From: Cupriavidus metallidurans CH34
GTDB lineage: Bacteria > Pseudomonadota > Gammaproteobacteria > Burkholderiales > Burkholderiaceae
NCBI RefSeq assembly: GCF_000196015.1
Contig: NC_007973.1
Span: 1,922,001 to 1,986,000 of the forward strand
Direction of reading: 5' to 3'
Length of the DNA: 64,000 bases
Positions 26,343-34,643 of this stretch are shown piece after piece. A program made the position numbers and the translations under genes. The stretch's first letter is position 1, and the number at the start of each line of letters is the position of its first letter. The notes under the pieces are model-generated. The model was not told the origin of the DNA, ran no database searches, and saw only the letters and a program-made list of their open reading frames with translations.

Positions 26343-28220
26343 ATGGCTAGCTGGCCGAATGCCCGACAGTGGCTGTTTTCGCTGAAGGCATTCGCTGCCG
26401 CGATGCTGGCGCTCTACATCGCACTGTATTTCGGCCTGCCGCGCCCCTACTGGGCCATGGCCACGGTCTATTTTGTCTCCCATCCGCTGACGGGCGCGAC
26501 GCGCTCGAAGGCCGCCTATCGCGTGGCCGGTACCGTGCTCGGCGCCACCGCGGCAGTGGCGACGGTGCCGCAACTGGTCAATATGCCGATCGTGCTGATG
26601 GGCGCGATCTCCCTCTGGATCATGGTGCTGGTCTACCTGTCGCTGCTGCAACGGTCACCGCGCAGCTACGTGTTCCTGCTGGCCGCCTACACGCTGCCGA
26701 TCGTCGCGCTGCCGGCGGTGATGCACCCGGGCGACATCTTCGACATCGCGGTGGCCCGGATCGAGGAGATCGTGATCGGGATCGTCTGCGCGGGGCTGGT
26801 CGGATCGATCGTCTTTCCCGCGAAAGTGGCGCCAGCGCTGCGAGACCGCATCCGCATCTGGCTGCACGACGCGGCCGCATGGGCCAACGATATCGTCAAT
26901 GCCAGCCCCCGTGCCGATGCCAGCCGTCACCGTCTAGCCGCCGATATGCTGGCGCTCGACCAGTTGATCGCGCAGCTTTCGTTCGATACCGACAGCCAGC
27001 AGACGCTGCACCACGCCCGCGCGCTGCGTGCGCGGATGTCGGGGTTGATGCCGATCCTGTCGGCGCTGGAAAGCGTGCTGCATGCACTGCGCACGACGCC
27101 CGAAGGCAGCGAGCGCGAAGCCCTGACCCGTACCGCCACCCATCTGCAGGCGCAGTTCAACCGGCTGATGCGGACCTGCGAGAGGCTGCAGCACGGCATC
27201 AGCGACCACCCGCCCGACCTGCCCCCCGAGGAACCGGCAGGCGCCGAGCAGGCCGCGGACGAGGCGGCCGCGTATCACGACCACGCCATGTTGCTGTTCG
27301 GCGCGGTGTCGGCCGGACTGGCGGTGTTCTGCGTCGGGCTGCTCTGGATCTTCTCGGGCTGGGAGGATGGCGGCGGCCCCGTGGCCGTGGCGTCGATCGC
27401 AAGCTGCTTTTTCGCGACCATCGACGAGCCCCGTCCGGTGGCGCGCATGTTCCTGCGCTGGAGCGCCGCGTGCCTGCTGATTGCATCGTTCTACCTGTTC
27501 ATGGTGATTCCGCACGCGCAGACGTTCGAGACCCTGGTGGGGATGTTGTCCGTGCCCTACCTTGGCATTGGCATGTTGATCCAGCGGCCAGGATTCAATC
27601 TGATCGCGATGCTGCTATCGGTGAATACGGCGTCGTTCGCCAACGTGCAGAGCGTCTACGACACAAACTTCCTCGGCATCTTCAATACGAGCCTGGCCAA
27701 TGCGGCGGCCATGCTGTTCGCACCGGTCTGGGCGATGCTGGCGCGGCCTTTCGGCGCCCATGTGGCCGCGCACCGCCTGCTGCGCGCGAGCTGGCAGGAC
27801 CTGGCGCACGCCGCCACGTGGCGCGCTGCGGACATCCATACGCAGCTTGGCGCCCGGATGCTCGACCGGCTGGGCCAGTTGATGCCACGCCTGGGCGCCA
27901 GCCGGGGGCGGCTGGCATCCGATGGGTTTACGGAGTTGCAGATCGGCTACTGCACGCTGGCGCTGCAGCGCGCGCTGCCGTCATTGCCGCCAGCTGCGCG
28001 CAAACCCATCAGGCGGGTGTTGAGCATCGTGGCACGCCACTTCCGGGCGCGCGCGCGCGCCGGGCATGTGGTACCCGTGCCGATGCCACTGCGGCAGTGG
28101 CTCGATACCTCGATCGGACAGGTCATGGCGGCGCGTGGCGATAACCAGCAGATGGCGGCTGTACTGAGCGCGCTCGTGGTGCTTCGCCTCACGATGCAAA
28201 CGCATGAAAAAAACGACTGA
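26343..28220 (+). CDS. FUSC-family inner-membrane transporter
   Basis: 625 aa. It has two blocks of about six membrane spans (roughly residues 15-165 and 350-490), each followed by a cytosolic helical region, as in the AaeB/YccS fusaric-acid-resistance family. Typical early sequence: FAAAMLALYIALYFGLPRPYWAM. Members export aromatic carboxylic acids or related toxic acids. The usual small DUF1656 and HlyD-type partners are not adjacent here, which is unusual for this family. The ATG at 26343 is preferred over one at 26226 because the extension crosses the predicted operator region. Confidence 0.82.
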   Translation: MASWPNARQWLFSLKAFAAAMLALYIALYFGLPRPYWAMATVYFVSHPLTGATRSKAAYRVAGTVLGATAAVATVPQLVNMPIVLMGAISLWIMVLVYLSLLQRSPRSYVFLLAAYTLPIVALPAVMHPGDIFDIAVARIEEIVIGIVCAGLVGSIVFPAKVAPALRDRIRIWLHDAAAWANDIVNASPRADASRHRLAADMLALDQLIAQLSFDTDSQQTLHHARALRARMSGLMPILSALESVLHALRTTPEGSEREALTRTATHLQAQFNRLMRTCERLQHGISDHPPDLPPEEPAGAEQAADEAAAYHDHAMLLFGAVSAGLAVFCVGLLWIFSGWEDGGGPVAVASIASCFFATIDEPRPVARMFLRWSAACLLIASFYLFMVIPHAQTFETLVGMLSVPYLGIGMLIQRPGFNLIAMLLSVNTASFANVQSVYDTNFLGIFNTSLANAAAMLFAPVWAMLARPFGAHVAAHRLLRASWQDLAHAATWRAADIHTQLGARMLDRLGQLMPRLGASRGRLASDGFTELQIGYCTLALQRALPSLPPAARKPIRRVLSIVARHFRARARAGHVVPVPMPLRQWLDTSIGQVMAARGDNQQMAAVLSALVVLRLTMQTHEKND

Positions 28221-28229
28221 TTCGGAGAT

Positions 28230-28270
28230 TTTTAAATCATCACCGGAATACTTCCGACTCACTACACTTC
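28230..28270 (+). repeat. Promoter-region repeat, copy 2
   Basis: TTTTAAATCAT at 28230-28240 is identical to copy 1. The perfect dyad CGGAA-TAC-TTCCG is at 28244-28256 and TACACTTC at 28263-28270. It lies upstream of the DPYTDGAHG-repeat protein gene. Confidence 0.6.
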
Positions 28271-28402
28271 ATCCCGTGCCGCACCTCCCCCCAAGTACGG
28301 CACCGCTCACAAGGCGTACCGGACGGCGCGTCTCGACAACACCCCCATCCATCCTGCCCGACGCGTCGTCCACCTTCAGTTGAAGTTCACCAGCACAAGA
28401 AA

Positions 28403-28720
28403 ATGTTGAAAGCCCTGATTGCCACGACCATCACAACGACTCTTCTCGGCGCCAGCGCGCTGGCCGTGGCACAACCCCCGCAAGGCCTGCAAGACCGAGG
28501 CGTACCTGCCGACCGTTATGGCTATGAAATGCACATCGGCAAGCGTGACCCGTACACCGATGGCGCACATGGCATCCGTCAGCGCGACCCGTACACCGAC
28601 GGCGCGCACGGCATCCGTGAACGCGACCCCTATACCGATGGCGCCCATGGCTCGGCCGGCATGAATCTGGCCGGCCTGGACCGCACCGGCGTATCCGCCC
28701 CGCCGGCGCACAGCGCCTGA
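28403..28720 (+). CDS. Small exported protein with three DPYTDGAHG repeats
   Basis: 105 aa. A signal peptide (MLKALIATTITTTLLGASALAVAQ) is followed by three near-identical 11-12 residue units, each K/R-R-DPYTDGAHG, and a short Ala/Pro-rich tail ending PAHSA. The Asp/Tyr/Thr/Asp/His content could bind metal, but this is not shown. I recall similar DPYTDG-repeat proteins in Cupriavidus and Ralstonia without an assigned role; that recollection is not verified here. Its promoter shares sequence blocks with that of the FUSC gene, so the two may respond to the same signal. Confidence 0.7.
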   Translation: MLKALIATTITTTLLGASALAVAQPPQGLQDRGVPADRYGYEMHIGKRDPYTDGAHGIRQRDPYTDGAHGIRERDPYTDGAHGSAGMNLAGLDRTGVSAPPAHSA

Positions 28721-28770
28721 AGTTGAAGCAGCAAGAAGTAGAAGCAGAGCAGTAGAAGAAGCAGAAGCAC

Positions 28771-28914
28771 GCAGTAGCAGTAGCAGTAGCAGTAGCAGTA
28801 GCAGTAGCAGTAGCAGTAGCAGTAGCAGTAGCAGTAGCAGTAGCAGTAGCAGTAGCAGTAGCAGTAGCAGTAGCAGTAGCAGTAGCAGTAGCAGTAGCAG
28901 TAGCAGTAGCAGTA
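28771..28914. repeat. Hexanucleotide microsatellite (GCAGTA)x24
   Basis: Exactly 24 uninterrupted copies, 144 bp, between two convergent genes. Just before it (28730-28770) is a purine-rich stretch of imperfect AGAAGC/AGCAGT units from which it may have expanded. No open frame with a start codon runs through it on either strand, so it is not coding. A 6-bp unit would not change a reading frame even if it were. Confidence 0.97.
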
Positions 28915-28997
28915 AATAGCAGTACGTAGTTCTTGTGGTCAGTCTTTTCCGGCGTCGCGCCTCCTCGTTCGACGCCGGAACCTCTCCTCTCGAAGCC

Positions 28998-29987
28998 TCA
29001 GCGCTTCGTCATCGCCTTCAGCCATTCCCCGATCGCATCGAGCAGCAGTCCGGAGCCATGCTCGCGCGATCCTGCATCGTCATAGCCATCGAGAAACGCA
29101 CCCTGCTCGGTCATGACGAGCCGAGTACCCTGCCCCGCCCGCTTCAGTTCGAAGGTGGCCAGCGAGACCGAGATCTTGCGTTCACCCATATGCATCTCGT
29201 AGCTGTAGACCAGCCGCTCGTTGGGGATCACGTCGAAGTACACCGCGTCGAACGTGGACACCAGGCCGTTCTCCCAGCGCCCCTGCAGATGCTCGCGGCC
29301 ACCGGGCCGCACGTCCATCGTGCGCTTGACCTCGGTATAGCCCGGGCCACCGTTGAACCACTGTGCCTTGGCGACGGGATCGCTCAGCGCGCGGAATACC
29401 AGCTCGGGACTTGCGTCGTAGGTGCGCTCGATCGTGAAAACGCCATGCGCGACCGACCGTGCCGGCGTGGCGGCCGCGATCCGCGCCACTTCCTTTTCCA
29501 GCCGGTCCAGCGTCTGCGCCCAGCCTTCCTCCGCGCCGCGCGTGAAATTGCCGGCTGACGGGTCCAGCGCCGTGTAGCGCTGGGTCACCGACATCTCCGT
29601 GCCACCGCACACGGTCTCGAACGTGACCGAGGTATTGGCATTGAACAGCGCCACACCCGCTTCGGTTACCACGGTCATGTCCAGCACCAGACGCGAATGA
29701 GGAATGATCTCGACGTAGTGGCCGCGAATCCAGTGCGAATAGTTGCCATCGAGCGATCGCATCCAGAGATCGAACTTGCCGCCCGGCCGGAATTCGACTT
29801 CGCACTCGGGAATCGTGAAGCCCTGCGGACAGAACCAGTGCTTCAGGTGCTCGGCGGCGCTCCATGCCTGGAAGACGAGGTCGCGCGGCGCGTTGAATGC
29901 CCGCGAGACGGTCAGCGATTCGCGATCCGCCGCGGCAGATGCCTGGGTCTTCGTAGTTGCCTTGGATGTTTCAGTTGCCGTTGCCAT
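28998..29987 (-). CDS. Tandem SRPBCC/AHSA1-domain protein
   Basis: 329 aa made of two AHSA1-type SRPBCC domains in one chain: about residues 22-170 (VSRAFNAPRDLVFQAWSAAEHLKHWF) and about 182-325 (IERTYDASPELVFRALSDPVAKAQWF). This helix-grip fold binds hydrophobic ligands; many members sit next to ArsR regulators and their ligands are unknown. The start overlaps the end of the ArsR gene by 17 bp, so the two form one transcription unit. The internal duplication is clear from the repeated P-x-x-LVF motif and HWF/QWF motif. Confidence 0.85.
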   Translation of the reverse strand: MATATETSKATTKTQASAAADRESLTVSRAFNAPRDLVFQAWSAAEHLKHWFCPQGFTIPECEVEFRPGGKFDLWMRSLDGNYSHWIRGHYVEIIPHSRLVLDMTVVTEAGVALFNANTSVTFETVCGGTEMSVTQRYTALDPSAGNFTRGAEEGWAQTLDRLEKEVARIAAATPARSVAHGVFTIERTYDASPELVFRALSDPVAKAQWFNGGPGYTEVKRTMDVRPGGREHLQGRWENGLVSTFDAVYFDVIPNERLVYSYEMHMGERKISVSLATFELKRAGQGTRLVMTEQGAFLDGYDDAGSREHGSGLLLDAIGEWLKAMTKR

Positions 29988-30336
29988 CGGATGCTGCCTC
30001 CTTTTTCATGGTTTCGAGGTACTCGCCCAACCGGTCGAAATGCCCTTCCCATTCAGCGCGACGCGCGTTGATCCACTGCTCTGCCTCACTGAGCGCTTTC
30101 GGCGCCATGGTGCAGGTGCGTACTCGCCCGACCTTCTCGGTCCGGACCAGACCGGCCTGTTCAAGCACGGACAGGTGCTGCATCACCGCCGGCAGCGACA
30201 TCGCCAGGGGCCGCGCCAGTTCCGTCACCGAAAGCGGCCCGCGTGCAAGCTGCGCGAGCATGGTGCGCCGCGTGGTATCGGCCAGCGCCTGGAATGTGGC
30301 GTCCAGGGCGACGTGGGGATCGGAATAGTTAAGCAT
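29971..30336 (-). CDS. ArsR-family winged-helix regulator
   Basis: 121 aa. The helix-turn-helix covers ATFQALADTTRRTMLAQLARGPLSVTELARPLAMSLPAVMQHLSVLEQAGLV (about residues 14-63). No ArsR metal-box cysteines (ELCVC-type) are present. This matches the metal-independent subgroup that accompanies AHSA1/SRPBCC genes. It is translated just before the tandem SRPBCC gene and probably represses its own operon. Confidence 0.87.
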   Translation of the reverse strand: MLNYSDPHVALDATFQALADTTRRTMLAQLARGPLSVTELARPLAMSLPAVMQHLSVLEQAGLVRTEKVGRVRTCTMAPKALSEAEQWINARRAEWEGHFDRLGEYLETMKKEAASDGNGN

Positions 30337-30392
30337 GAGCTTTAGTATAGAGAGCCACGATAGTTAAGCAAGGACTTTAGTGATTGAGCGGC

Positions 30393-30420
30393 AAAAAAGG
30401 CGGGACGCCGTATCCCGCCT
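30393..30420 (-). terminator. Rho-independent terminator of marR gene
   Basis: On the minus strand: GGCGGGA, a 7-nt loop, TCCCGCC, then six T. It lies about 100 bp past the MarR gene stop and before the ArsR gene. Stem 30399-30405 with 30413-30419. Confidence 0.8.
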
Positions 30421-30516
30421 TGATGACTGACCAACTGAACACGTCCGGCCCCATTTATCCGGGCCATTTGTCCGGCCCGTTTGTCCGGCCCGTTTGATTA
30501 CCGTCTTGCTTTGGCC

Positions 30517-31068
30517 TTAGCGCTTCCGCCACACGTTCAGCGGATCTTCGAACGCCGGCGCATCGGCGGCATCGGACCTGTCCGCCAGGGGTTTCGCCGC
30601 CAGCAGCATCGTCATGGCCTGCGCATGGAGTTTGTCCAGGCAGCGCGAGAACATCTCCGCCTCATCCTCATTCAGGCAGCCCGCCAATTCCCGATTGAAA
30701 TCGCGCGCCCGCGCGAAGGCCGCCGCGTACACCGACTCGCCCGCTTCAGTCAGCCTGAAGGCTGCCGCGCGCCGGTCGCCCTCGCGCGAATCCCGGCGTA
30801 CCAATCCCTTGTCAATCAGGCCATGCACCGCGCGGCTGGCCAGCACCTTGTCGAGCCCCGCGCTGGCTGCCAGTTCGGTCAGCCGGGTGCCTGGCTGTTC
30901 ACCGAGGAATGCCAGCATCCGCCACTCGCGGCGACTGACGCCCGCTGCGGCCCGCAGATGCAAGCCGCTCGCGGCCATCGCCACGCGGCTCAGGTGATAG
31001 AGACGGTAATTGATGAAGTCGACCAGCCGGCCCGGCGCCTGCAAGGTGCCTGAAGTTTCCTGCGCCAT
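30517..31068 (-). CDS. MarR-family regulator
   Basis: 183 aa with the MarR winged helix: LRAAAGVSRREWRMLAFLGEQPGTRLTELAASAGLDKVLASRAVHGLIDKGLVRR, about residues 38-92, and the DRRAAAFRLTEAG wing at about 97-109. It lies head to head with the Bug receptor and sulfatase genes, with 105 bp between. A dyad there (31090-31108) fits a MarR site. It probably represses the divergent uptake and hydrolysis genes in the absence of an unknown ligand. Confidence 0.85.
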   Translation of the reverse strand: MAQETSGTLQAPGRLVDFINYRLYHLSRVAMAASGLHLRAAAGVSRREWRMLAFLGEQPGTRLTELAASAGLDKVLASRAVHGLIDKGLVRRDSREGDRRAAAFRLTEAGESVYAAAFARARDFNRELAGCLNEDEAEMFSRCLDKLHAQAMTMLLAAKPLADRSDAADAPAFEDPLNVWRKR

Positions 31069-31089
31069 GAATTGTCGAGATTTCCGAGA

Positions 31090-31108
31090 TAGTTGATTTT
31101 GTTAACTA
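31090..31108. promoter_or_regulatory. Candidate MarR operator
   Basis: TAGTT-N9-AACTA with further symmetry around a TTTTG core, in the divergent promoter between marR and the Bug receptor gene. Confidence 0.5.
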
Positions 31109-31173
31109 ATACCCTCGATGCTAGCTTTCGGGGCATACCGAGAACAATCACCACTTCCCCTGAGGAGACACAA

Positions 31174-32205
31174 GTGAGCCTGTCCCAGCCCCTGCATCTG
31201 CCGGCCCTGCTGCGCCGCCTGTGCGCGACGATCGGCGCCGCCACCGTCGTGACTGCCGTGACTGCCGTTTGCACCCTGACCCTGCCCGCCGCCCATGCCC
31301 AAAGCGACAAACCGATCCGCATCCTGGTGGGATACCCGGCGGGTGGCACGGCCGATCTGGCGGCACGGCTGGTCGGCGACAAGCTGCGCGAGGAGCTAAA
31401 GCAGACCGTGGTCATCGAGAACAAGCCCGGCGCGGGTGGCCGGCTGGTCATGGACTATGCGAAATCGCAGGCCGGCGACGGCAACACCATCGTACTGGCC
31501 AACTCGGCGGTGATGACCATCGCGCCGCTCGTCTACCGCAAGCTCAACTACGACGTCGCGCGCGATTTCACGCCAGTGGCGCAGGTGGCCAATTTCCAGC
31601 TTGCGCTGGCAACCGGACCGGGCACGCCGGCTAAATCCTTCAAGGATTATGTGGCCTGGCTCAAGACCAATTCGGTCGATTCGACCCATGCAGCCTACGC
31701 CTCGCCCGCACTCGGCAGCATTCCCCACTTCTTCGGACTGATGATCGGCAAGCAGGTTGGCGTGTCGATGCTGCACGTGCCGTTCAACGGTTCCGCGCCG
31801 CTGATGACCGCGCTGATCGGCGGTCAGGTGCCGGCATCGGTGGATACGCTGGCCGATCTGACCGAAATGCATCGCGCCGGCAAGATCCACGTACTGGCCA
31901 CCTCGGGCACGCGCCGCTCGGCCGCCCTGCCCGACGTGCCGACGTTTACCGAGCTCGGCTACAAGGACATCGAAGGCGTGGGCCGCTACGGCTTCATCGC
32001 CCCGGCGGGCACCTCGCGCGCCACGATCGACCGGCTCAATGCCGCCGTCGCGCACGCCATTGCGTCGCCCGACCTCCAGCAGAAATTCCTCAAGCTCGGG
32101 CTCGAACCGCAGAGCGGCAGCGCCGACGCCTTCGCTGCCGTGCTGGCCGGCGACGCCACTCGCTGGGGTCCGGTGGTCAAAGCGTCGGGCTACGTCGGCG
32201 ACTGA
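31174..32205 (+). CDS. Bug/TctC-family periplasmic solute receptor
   Basis: 343 aa from a GTG at 31174 with TGAGGAGA upstream. The N-terminus is a long signal peptide ending LPAAHAQ. The mature protein begins DKPIRILVGYPAGGTADLAARLV, the family signature that forms part of the carboxylate-binding site. These receptors normally bind di- or tricarboxylates or aromatic acids for TctAB-type transporters, but no TctA or TctB gene is adjacent (orphan receptor, common in this family). The sulfatase gene follows 45 bp later, so its substrate or product may be the ligand. Confidence 0.85.
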   Translation: MSLSQPLHLPALLRRLCATIGAATVVTAVTAVCTLTLPAAHAQSDKPIRILVGYPAGGTADLAARLVGDKLREELKQTVVIENKPGAGGRLVMDYAKSQAGDGNTIVLANSAVMTIAPLVYRKLNYDVARDFTPVAQVANFQLALATGPGTPAKSFKDYVAWLKTNSVDSTHAAYASPALGSIPHFFGLMIGKQVGVSMLHVPFNGSAPLMTALIGGQVPASVDTLADLTEMHRAGKIHVLATSGTRRSAALPDVPTFTELGYKDIEGVGRYGFIAPAGTSRATIDRLNAAVAHAIASPDLQQKFLKLGLEPQSGSADAFAAVLAGDATRWGPVVKASGYVGD

Positions 32206-32250
32206 AGACGACCGGCGACGGCGAACCCAATCCGTATCAGAGCAACAAAC

Positions 32251-33807
32251 ATGTCAGTCCGTAACGTCCTGTTCATCATGTGCGACCAGCTACGCCGCGA
32301 CCATCTCGGCTGCTACGGTCATCCCACGCTGCGCACACGCAATATCGACGCACTGGCCGCGCGCGGCGTGCGTTTCGACAACGCCTTTGTCACGTCCGGC
32401 GTCTGCGGCCCCAGCCGCATGAGCTTCTATACCGGGCGCTACGTCAGCAGCCACGGGGCCACCTGGAACCGCGTGCCGCTCTCGATCGGCGAAATCACAC
32501 TGGGCGAGTACCTGAAGGATGGCGGTCTGGCGCTGGCCCTGGCGGGAAAGACCCACGTGATGCCAGACAGCGCCAACCTGAAGCGCCTGCATCTGGATGG
32601 CGGCGCGGAACTGGAAACGCTGCTGCGCAGCGGGCACTTCGTCGAAGTGGACCGGCACGACGGCCACCACGCCGAACCGCGCAGCCCCTACGCGGACTGG
32701 CTGCGCGCGCAAGGCTACGACAGCGCCGATCCGTGGACCGACTATGTCATCAGCGCCCAGACGCCGGATGGCGAGGTGGTATCGGGCTGGCACATGCGCA
32801 ACGCAGGGTTGCCCGCCCGCGTGGCCGAGCCCCATTCCGAAACGGCCTATACCGTCGATCGCGCGATGGACTACATCGGCGCGCGGGGCGATGACCCGTG
32901 GGTGCTGCACCTGTCGCTGGTCAAGCCGCATTGGCCGTACATCGCCCCGGCCCCTTACCACGCGGCCTACTCGCTCGATGACTGCCTCCCGCTCAACCGG
33001 GACGATGTCGAACTCGAGCATCCCCATCCGGTGCTCGACGCGTACCGGACCCAGGAGGAATGCGCCAACTTCATGCGCAAGGAGGTGTCGGATACGGTTC
33101 GGCCGGCCTACCAGGGCCTGATCCAGCAGATCGACGACCGCCTTGGCCAACTCTGGGAACTACTCGAACGCACCGGCCGCTGGCAGGACACGCTGATCGT
33201 CTTCACCGCCGATCACGGGGATTTCCTCGGCGATCACTGGCTGGGCGAGAAGGAGCAGTTCTACGACACCGTGCAGAACGTCCCGCTGATTGTCTACGAC
33301 CCGTCAGCCCAGGCCGATGCCACCCGGGGCACGGCCGACGCCCGCATGGTGTCCGCCGTGGACGTGGTGCCGACCGTGCTCGACAGCCTCGGCATGCCGG
33401 TCTTCGATCACCGCGTGGAAGGCCGATCGCTGCTGGACCTCACGCGCGCCCGCACCGATGTCTGGCGTGGCTTCGTGGTTTCCGAACTCGACTACGGCTA
33501 TCGCGGCGCGCGCGTGGCGCTGGGCCGGCATCCCGGCGAGTGCCGCGCCTGGATGGTGCGCGATACGCGCTGGAAGTACGTCCACTGGCAGGGATTCCGC
33601 CCCCAATTGTTCGATCTGCTGAACGATCCGAACGAAATTCACGACCTCGGCGAGGACCCCGGGCACGAATCGGTCCGGGCTCAGATGCGCGGCAACCTGC
33701 TCGACTGGTTTTGCACGCTGAAGCCCCGCGTGACCGTCACCAACGAGGAAGTGGCGGCCAAGACCAACGTCTACAAACAGGCTGGCGTGTTCTTCGGCGT
33801 ATGGTGA
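32251..33807 (+). CDS. Type I sulfatase / phosphonate monoester hydrolase superfamily
   Basis: 518 aa, alkaline-phosphatase fold. The formylglycine site is C52 in GVCGPSRMSFYTGR, a full C-x-P/S-x-R type motif. The metal site includes D12 in FIMCDQLRRD and TADHGDFLGDHW. It hydrolyses a sulfate ester, or possibly a phosphonate or phosphate monoester, since this family is promiscuous. There is no signal peptide, so it is cytosolic. It is paired with the Bug receptor and the divergent MarR gene, and ends in a strong hairpin that separates it from the phosphonate locus. Confidence 0.85.
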   Translation: MSVRNVLFIMCDQLRRDHLGCYGHPTLRTRNIDALAARGVRFDNAFVTSGVCGPSRMSFYTGRYVSSHGATWNRVPLSIGEITLGEYLKDGGLALALAGKTHVMPDSANLKRLHLDGGAELETLLRSGHFVEVDRHDGHHAEPRSPYADWLRAQGYDSADPWTDYVISAQTPDGEVVSGWHMRNAGLPARVAEPHSETAYTVDRAMDYIGARGDDPWVLHLSLVKPHWPYIAPAPYHAAYSLDDCLPLNRDDVELEHPHPVLDAYRTQEECANFMRKEVSDTVRPAYQGLIQQIDDRLGQLWELLERTGRWQDTLIVFTADHGDFLGDHWLGEKEQFYDTVQNVPLIVYDPSAQADATRGTADARMVSAVDVVPTVLDSLGMPVFDHRVEGRSLLDLTRARTDVWRGFVVSELDYGYRGARVALGRHPGECRAWMVRDTRWKYVHWQGFRPQLFDLLNDPNEIHDLGEDPGHESVRAQMRGNLLDWFCTLKPRVTVTNEEVAAKTNVYKQAGVFFGVW

Positions 33808-33815
33808 ATCGGCCA

Positions 33816-33849
33816 CACGGCGCGGGTCAGGAAATGACCCCGCGCCGTG
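33816..33849. terminator. Hairpin after sulfatase gene
   Basis: CACGGCGCGGGTCA pairs with TGACCCCGCGCCGTG (one bulge) around a 5-nt loop. There is no strong T-run, but the stem is long and it lies between the sulfatase and the phosphonate locus. Confidence 0.6.
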
Positions 33850-33882
33850 CATCGGCTTGCAAATCGGCGTATTCTGGCAAAC

Positions 33883-33911
33883 TTGTCATTCGCGCGTGGC
33901 AGGCGTAGTGT
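33883..33911 (+). promoter_or_regulatory. Possible sigma-70 promoter of phosphonate locus
   Basis: TTGTCA (33883-33888), 17 bp, TAGTGT (33906-33911), about 55 bp before the first gene. The -10 match is modest. Confidence 0.3.
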
Positions 33912-33966
33912 TGCGCATCCTCGCGCGCCAAATTGTGGCGCCCCCGCCCCATCTGATTGTTGACGG

Positions 33967-34632
33967 ATGAACCAGAAGACCCATAAATTCCCGGATGAAC
34001 CACCGCTGCCGTCCACCTGGGACGCGCGCCTTGCCCGCCATCTGGTGCGGCCTCTTAAAGACACCCGCGTTACCCCGAATCACCTGACCACGTTGCGCCT
34101 GATCATCGGCCTGGCAGGTATCGCCTGCATCGCCCAGGGCAGCTACGCCTGGACCAACTTCGGCGCGCTGCTGGTCGTGATTTCGAACTTCGTCGACCAT
34201 ACGGACGGCGAACTGGCCAGAATTAGCGGCAAATCGAGCAAGATCGGACACTTTTACGATCTGGCGAGCGATGCGCTGATCACCGTGCTGCTGTTCGTCA
34301 GCTTCGGCATGGCAGTGGCCGCGCAAGGCGCGGGCGACGGGCTCGGTTCGGTCTGGCGCGGTACCGTGGCAGGCCTTGCGGTGGCGCTGATCTTCTTCCT
34401 GCGGATGCGTATAGAATCGCGGGTTGGCAAAAGTGGAACGAAGCAGGCATCGGCCGGCGGTTTCGAGACCGAGGATGTGCTGTACCTGCTGCCTCTGGTC
34501 ACACTCGCGGACGGCATTGAACCGTTCCTGACCGCGGCCTCGATTGGCGCTCCACTGTTTGCCGTCCTTGTCATCATCGATTACTGGCGAGTCATGCGGC
34601 GCCCCCAGCCAGTCGCGACAACCACGGAATAA
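33967..34632 (+). CDS. CDP-alcohol phosphatidyltransferase, phosphonate locus
   Basis: 221 aa, several membrane spans. It carries the complete family motif D77-x2-D80-G81-x2-A84-R85-x8-G94-x3-D98-x3-D102, in the segment VDHTDGELARI to HFYDLASDA. Enzymes of this family displace CMP from a CDP-alcohol by a lipid or sugar alcohol, in the inner membrane. In this locus the donor is likely CMP-AEP and the acceptor diacylglycerol or a related lipid, giving an aminoethylphosphonolipid. This is inferred from neighbours; a phosphatidylserine- or inositol-type reaction is the alternative. It is the first gene of the locus; the next follows 11 bp later. Confidence 0.85.
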   Translation: MNQKTHKFPDEPPLPSTWDARLARHLVRPLKDTRVTPNHLTTLRLIIGLAGIACIAQGSYAWTNFGALLVVISNFVDHTDGELARISGKSSKIGHFYDLASDALITVLLFVSFGMAVAAQGAGDGLGSVWRGTVAGLAVALIFFLRMRIESRVGKSGTKQASAGGFETEDVLYLLPLVTLADGIEPFLTAASIGAPLFAVLVIIDYWRVMRRPQPVATTTE

Positions 34633-34643
34633 CGAGCACGCCC

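Noticed and set aside
28771-28914. CRISPR array or coding poly-Ser/Ala-Val tract
   Set aside because: There are no spacers between units, only a 6-bp unit repeated head to tail, and no start codon leads into it in any frame.
31174-33807. Bug receptor and sulfatase as part of the phosphonate locus
   Set aside because: A strong hairpin at 33816-33849 and a 159-bp gap separate them, and they have their own MarR regulator.
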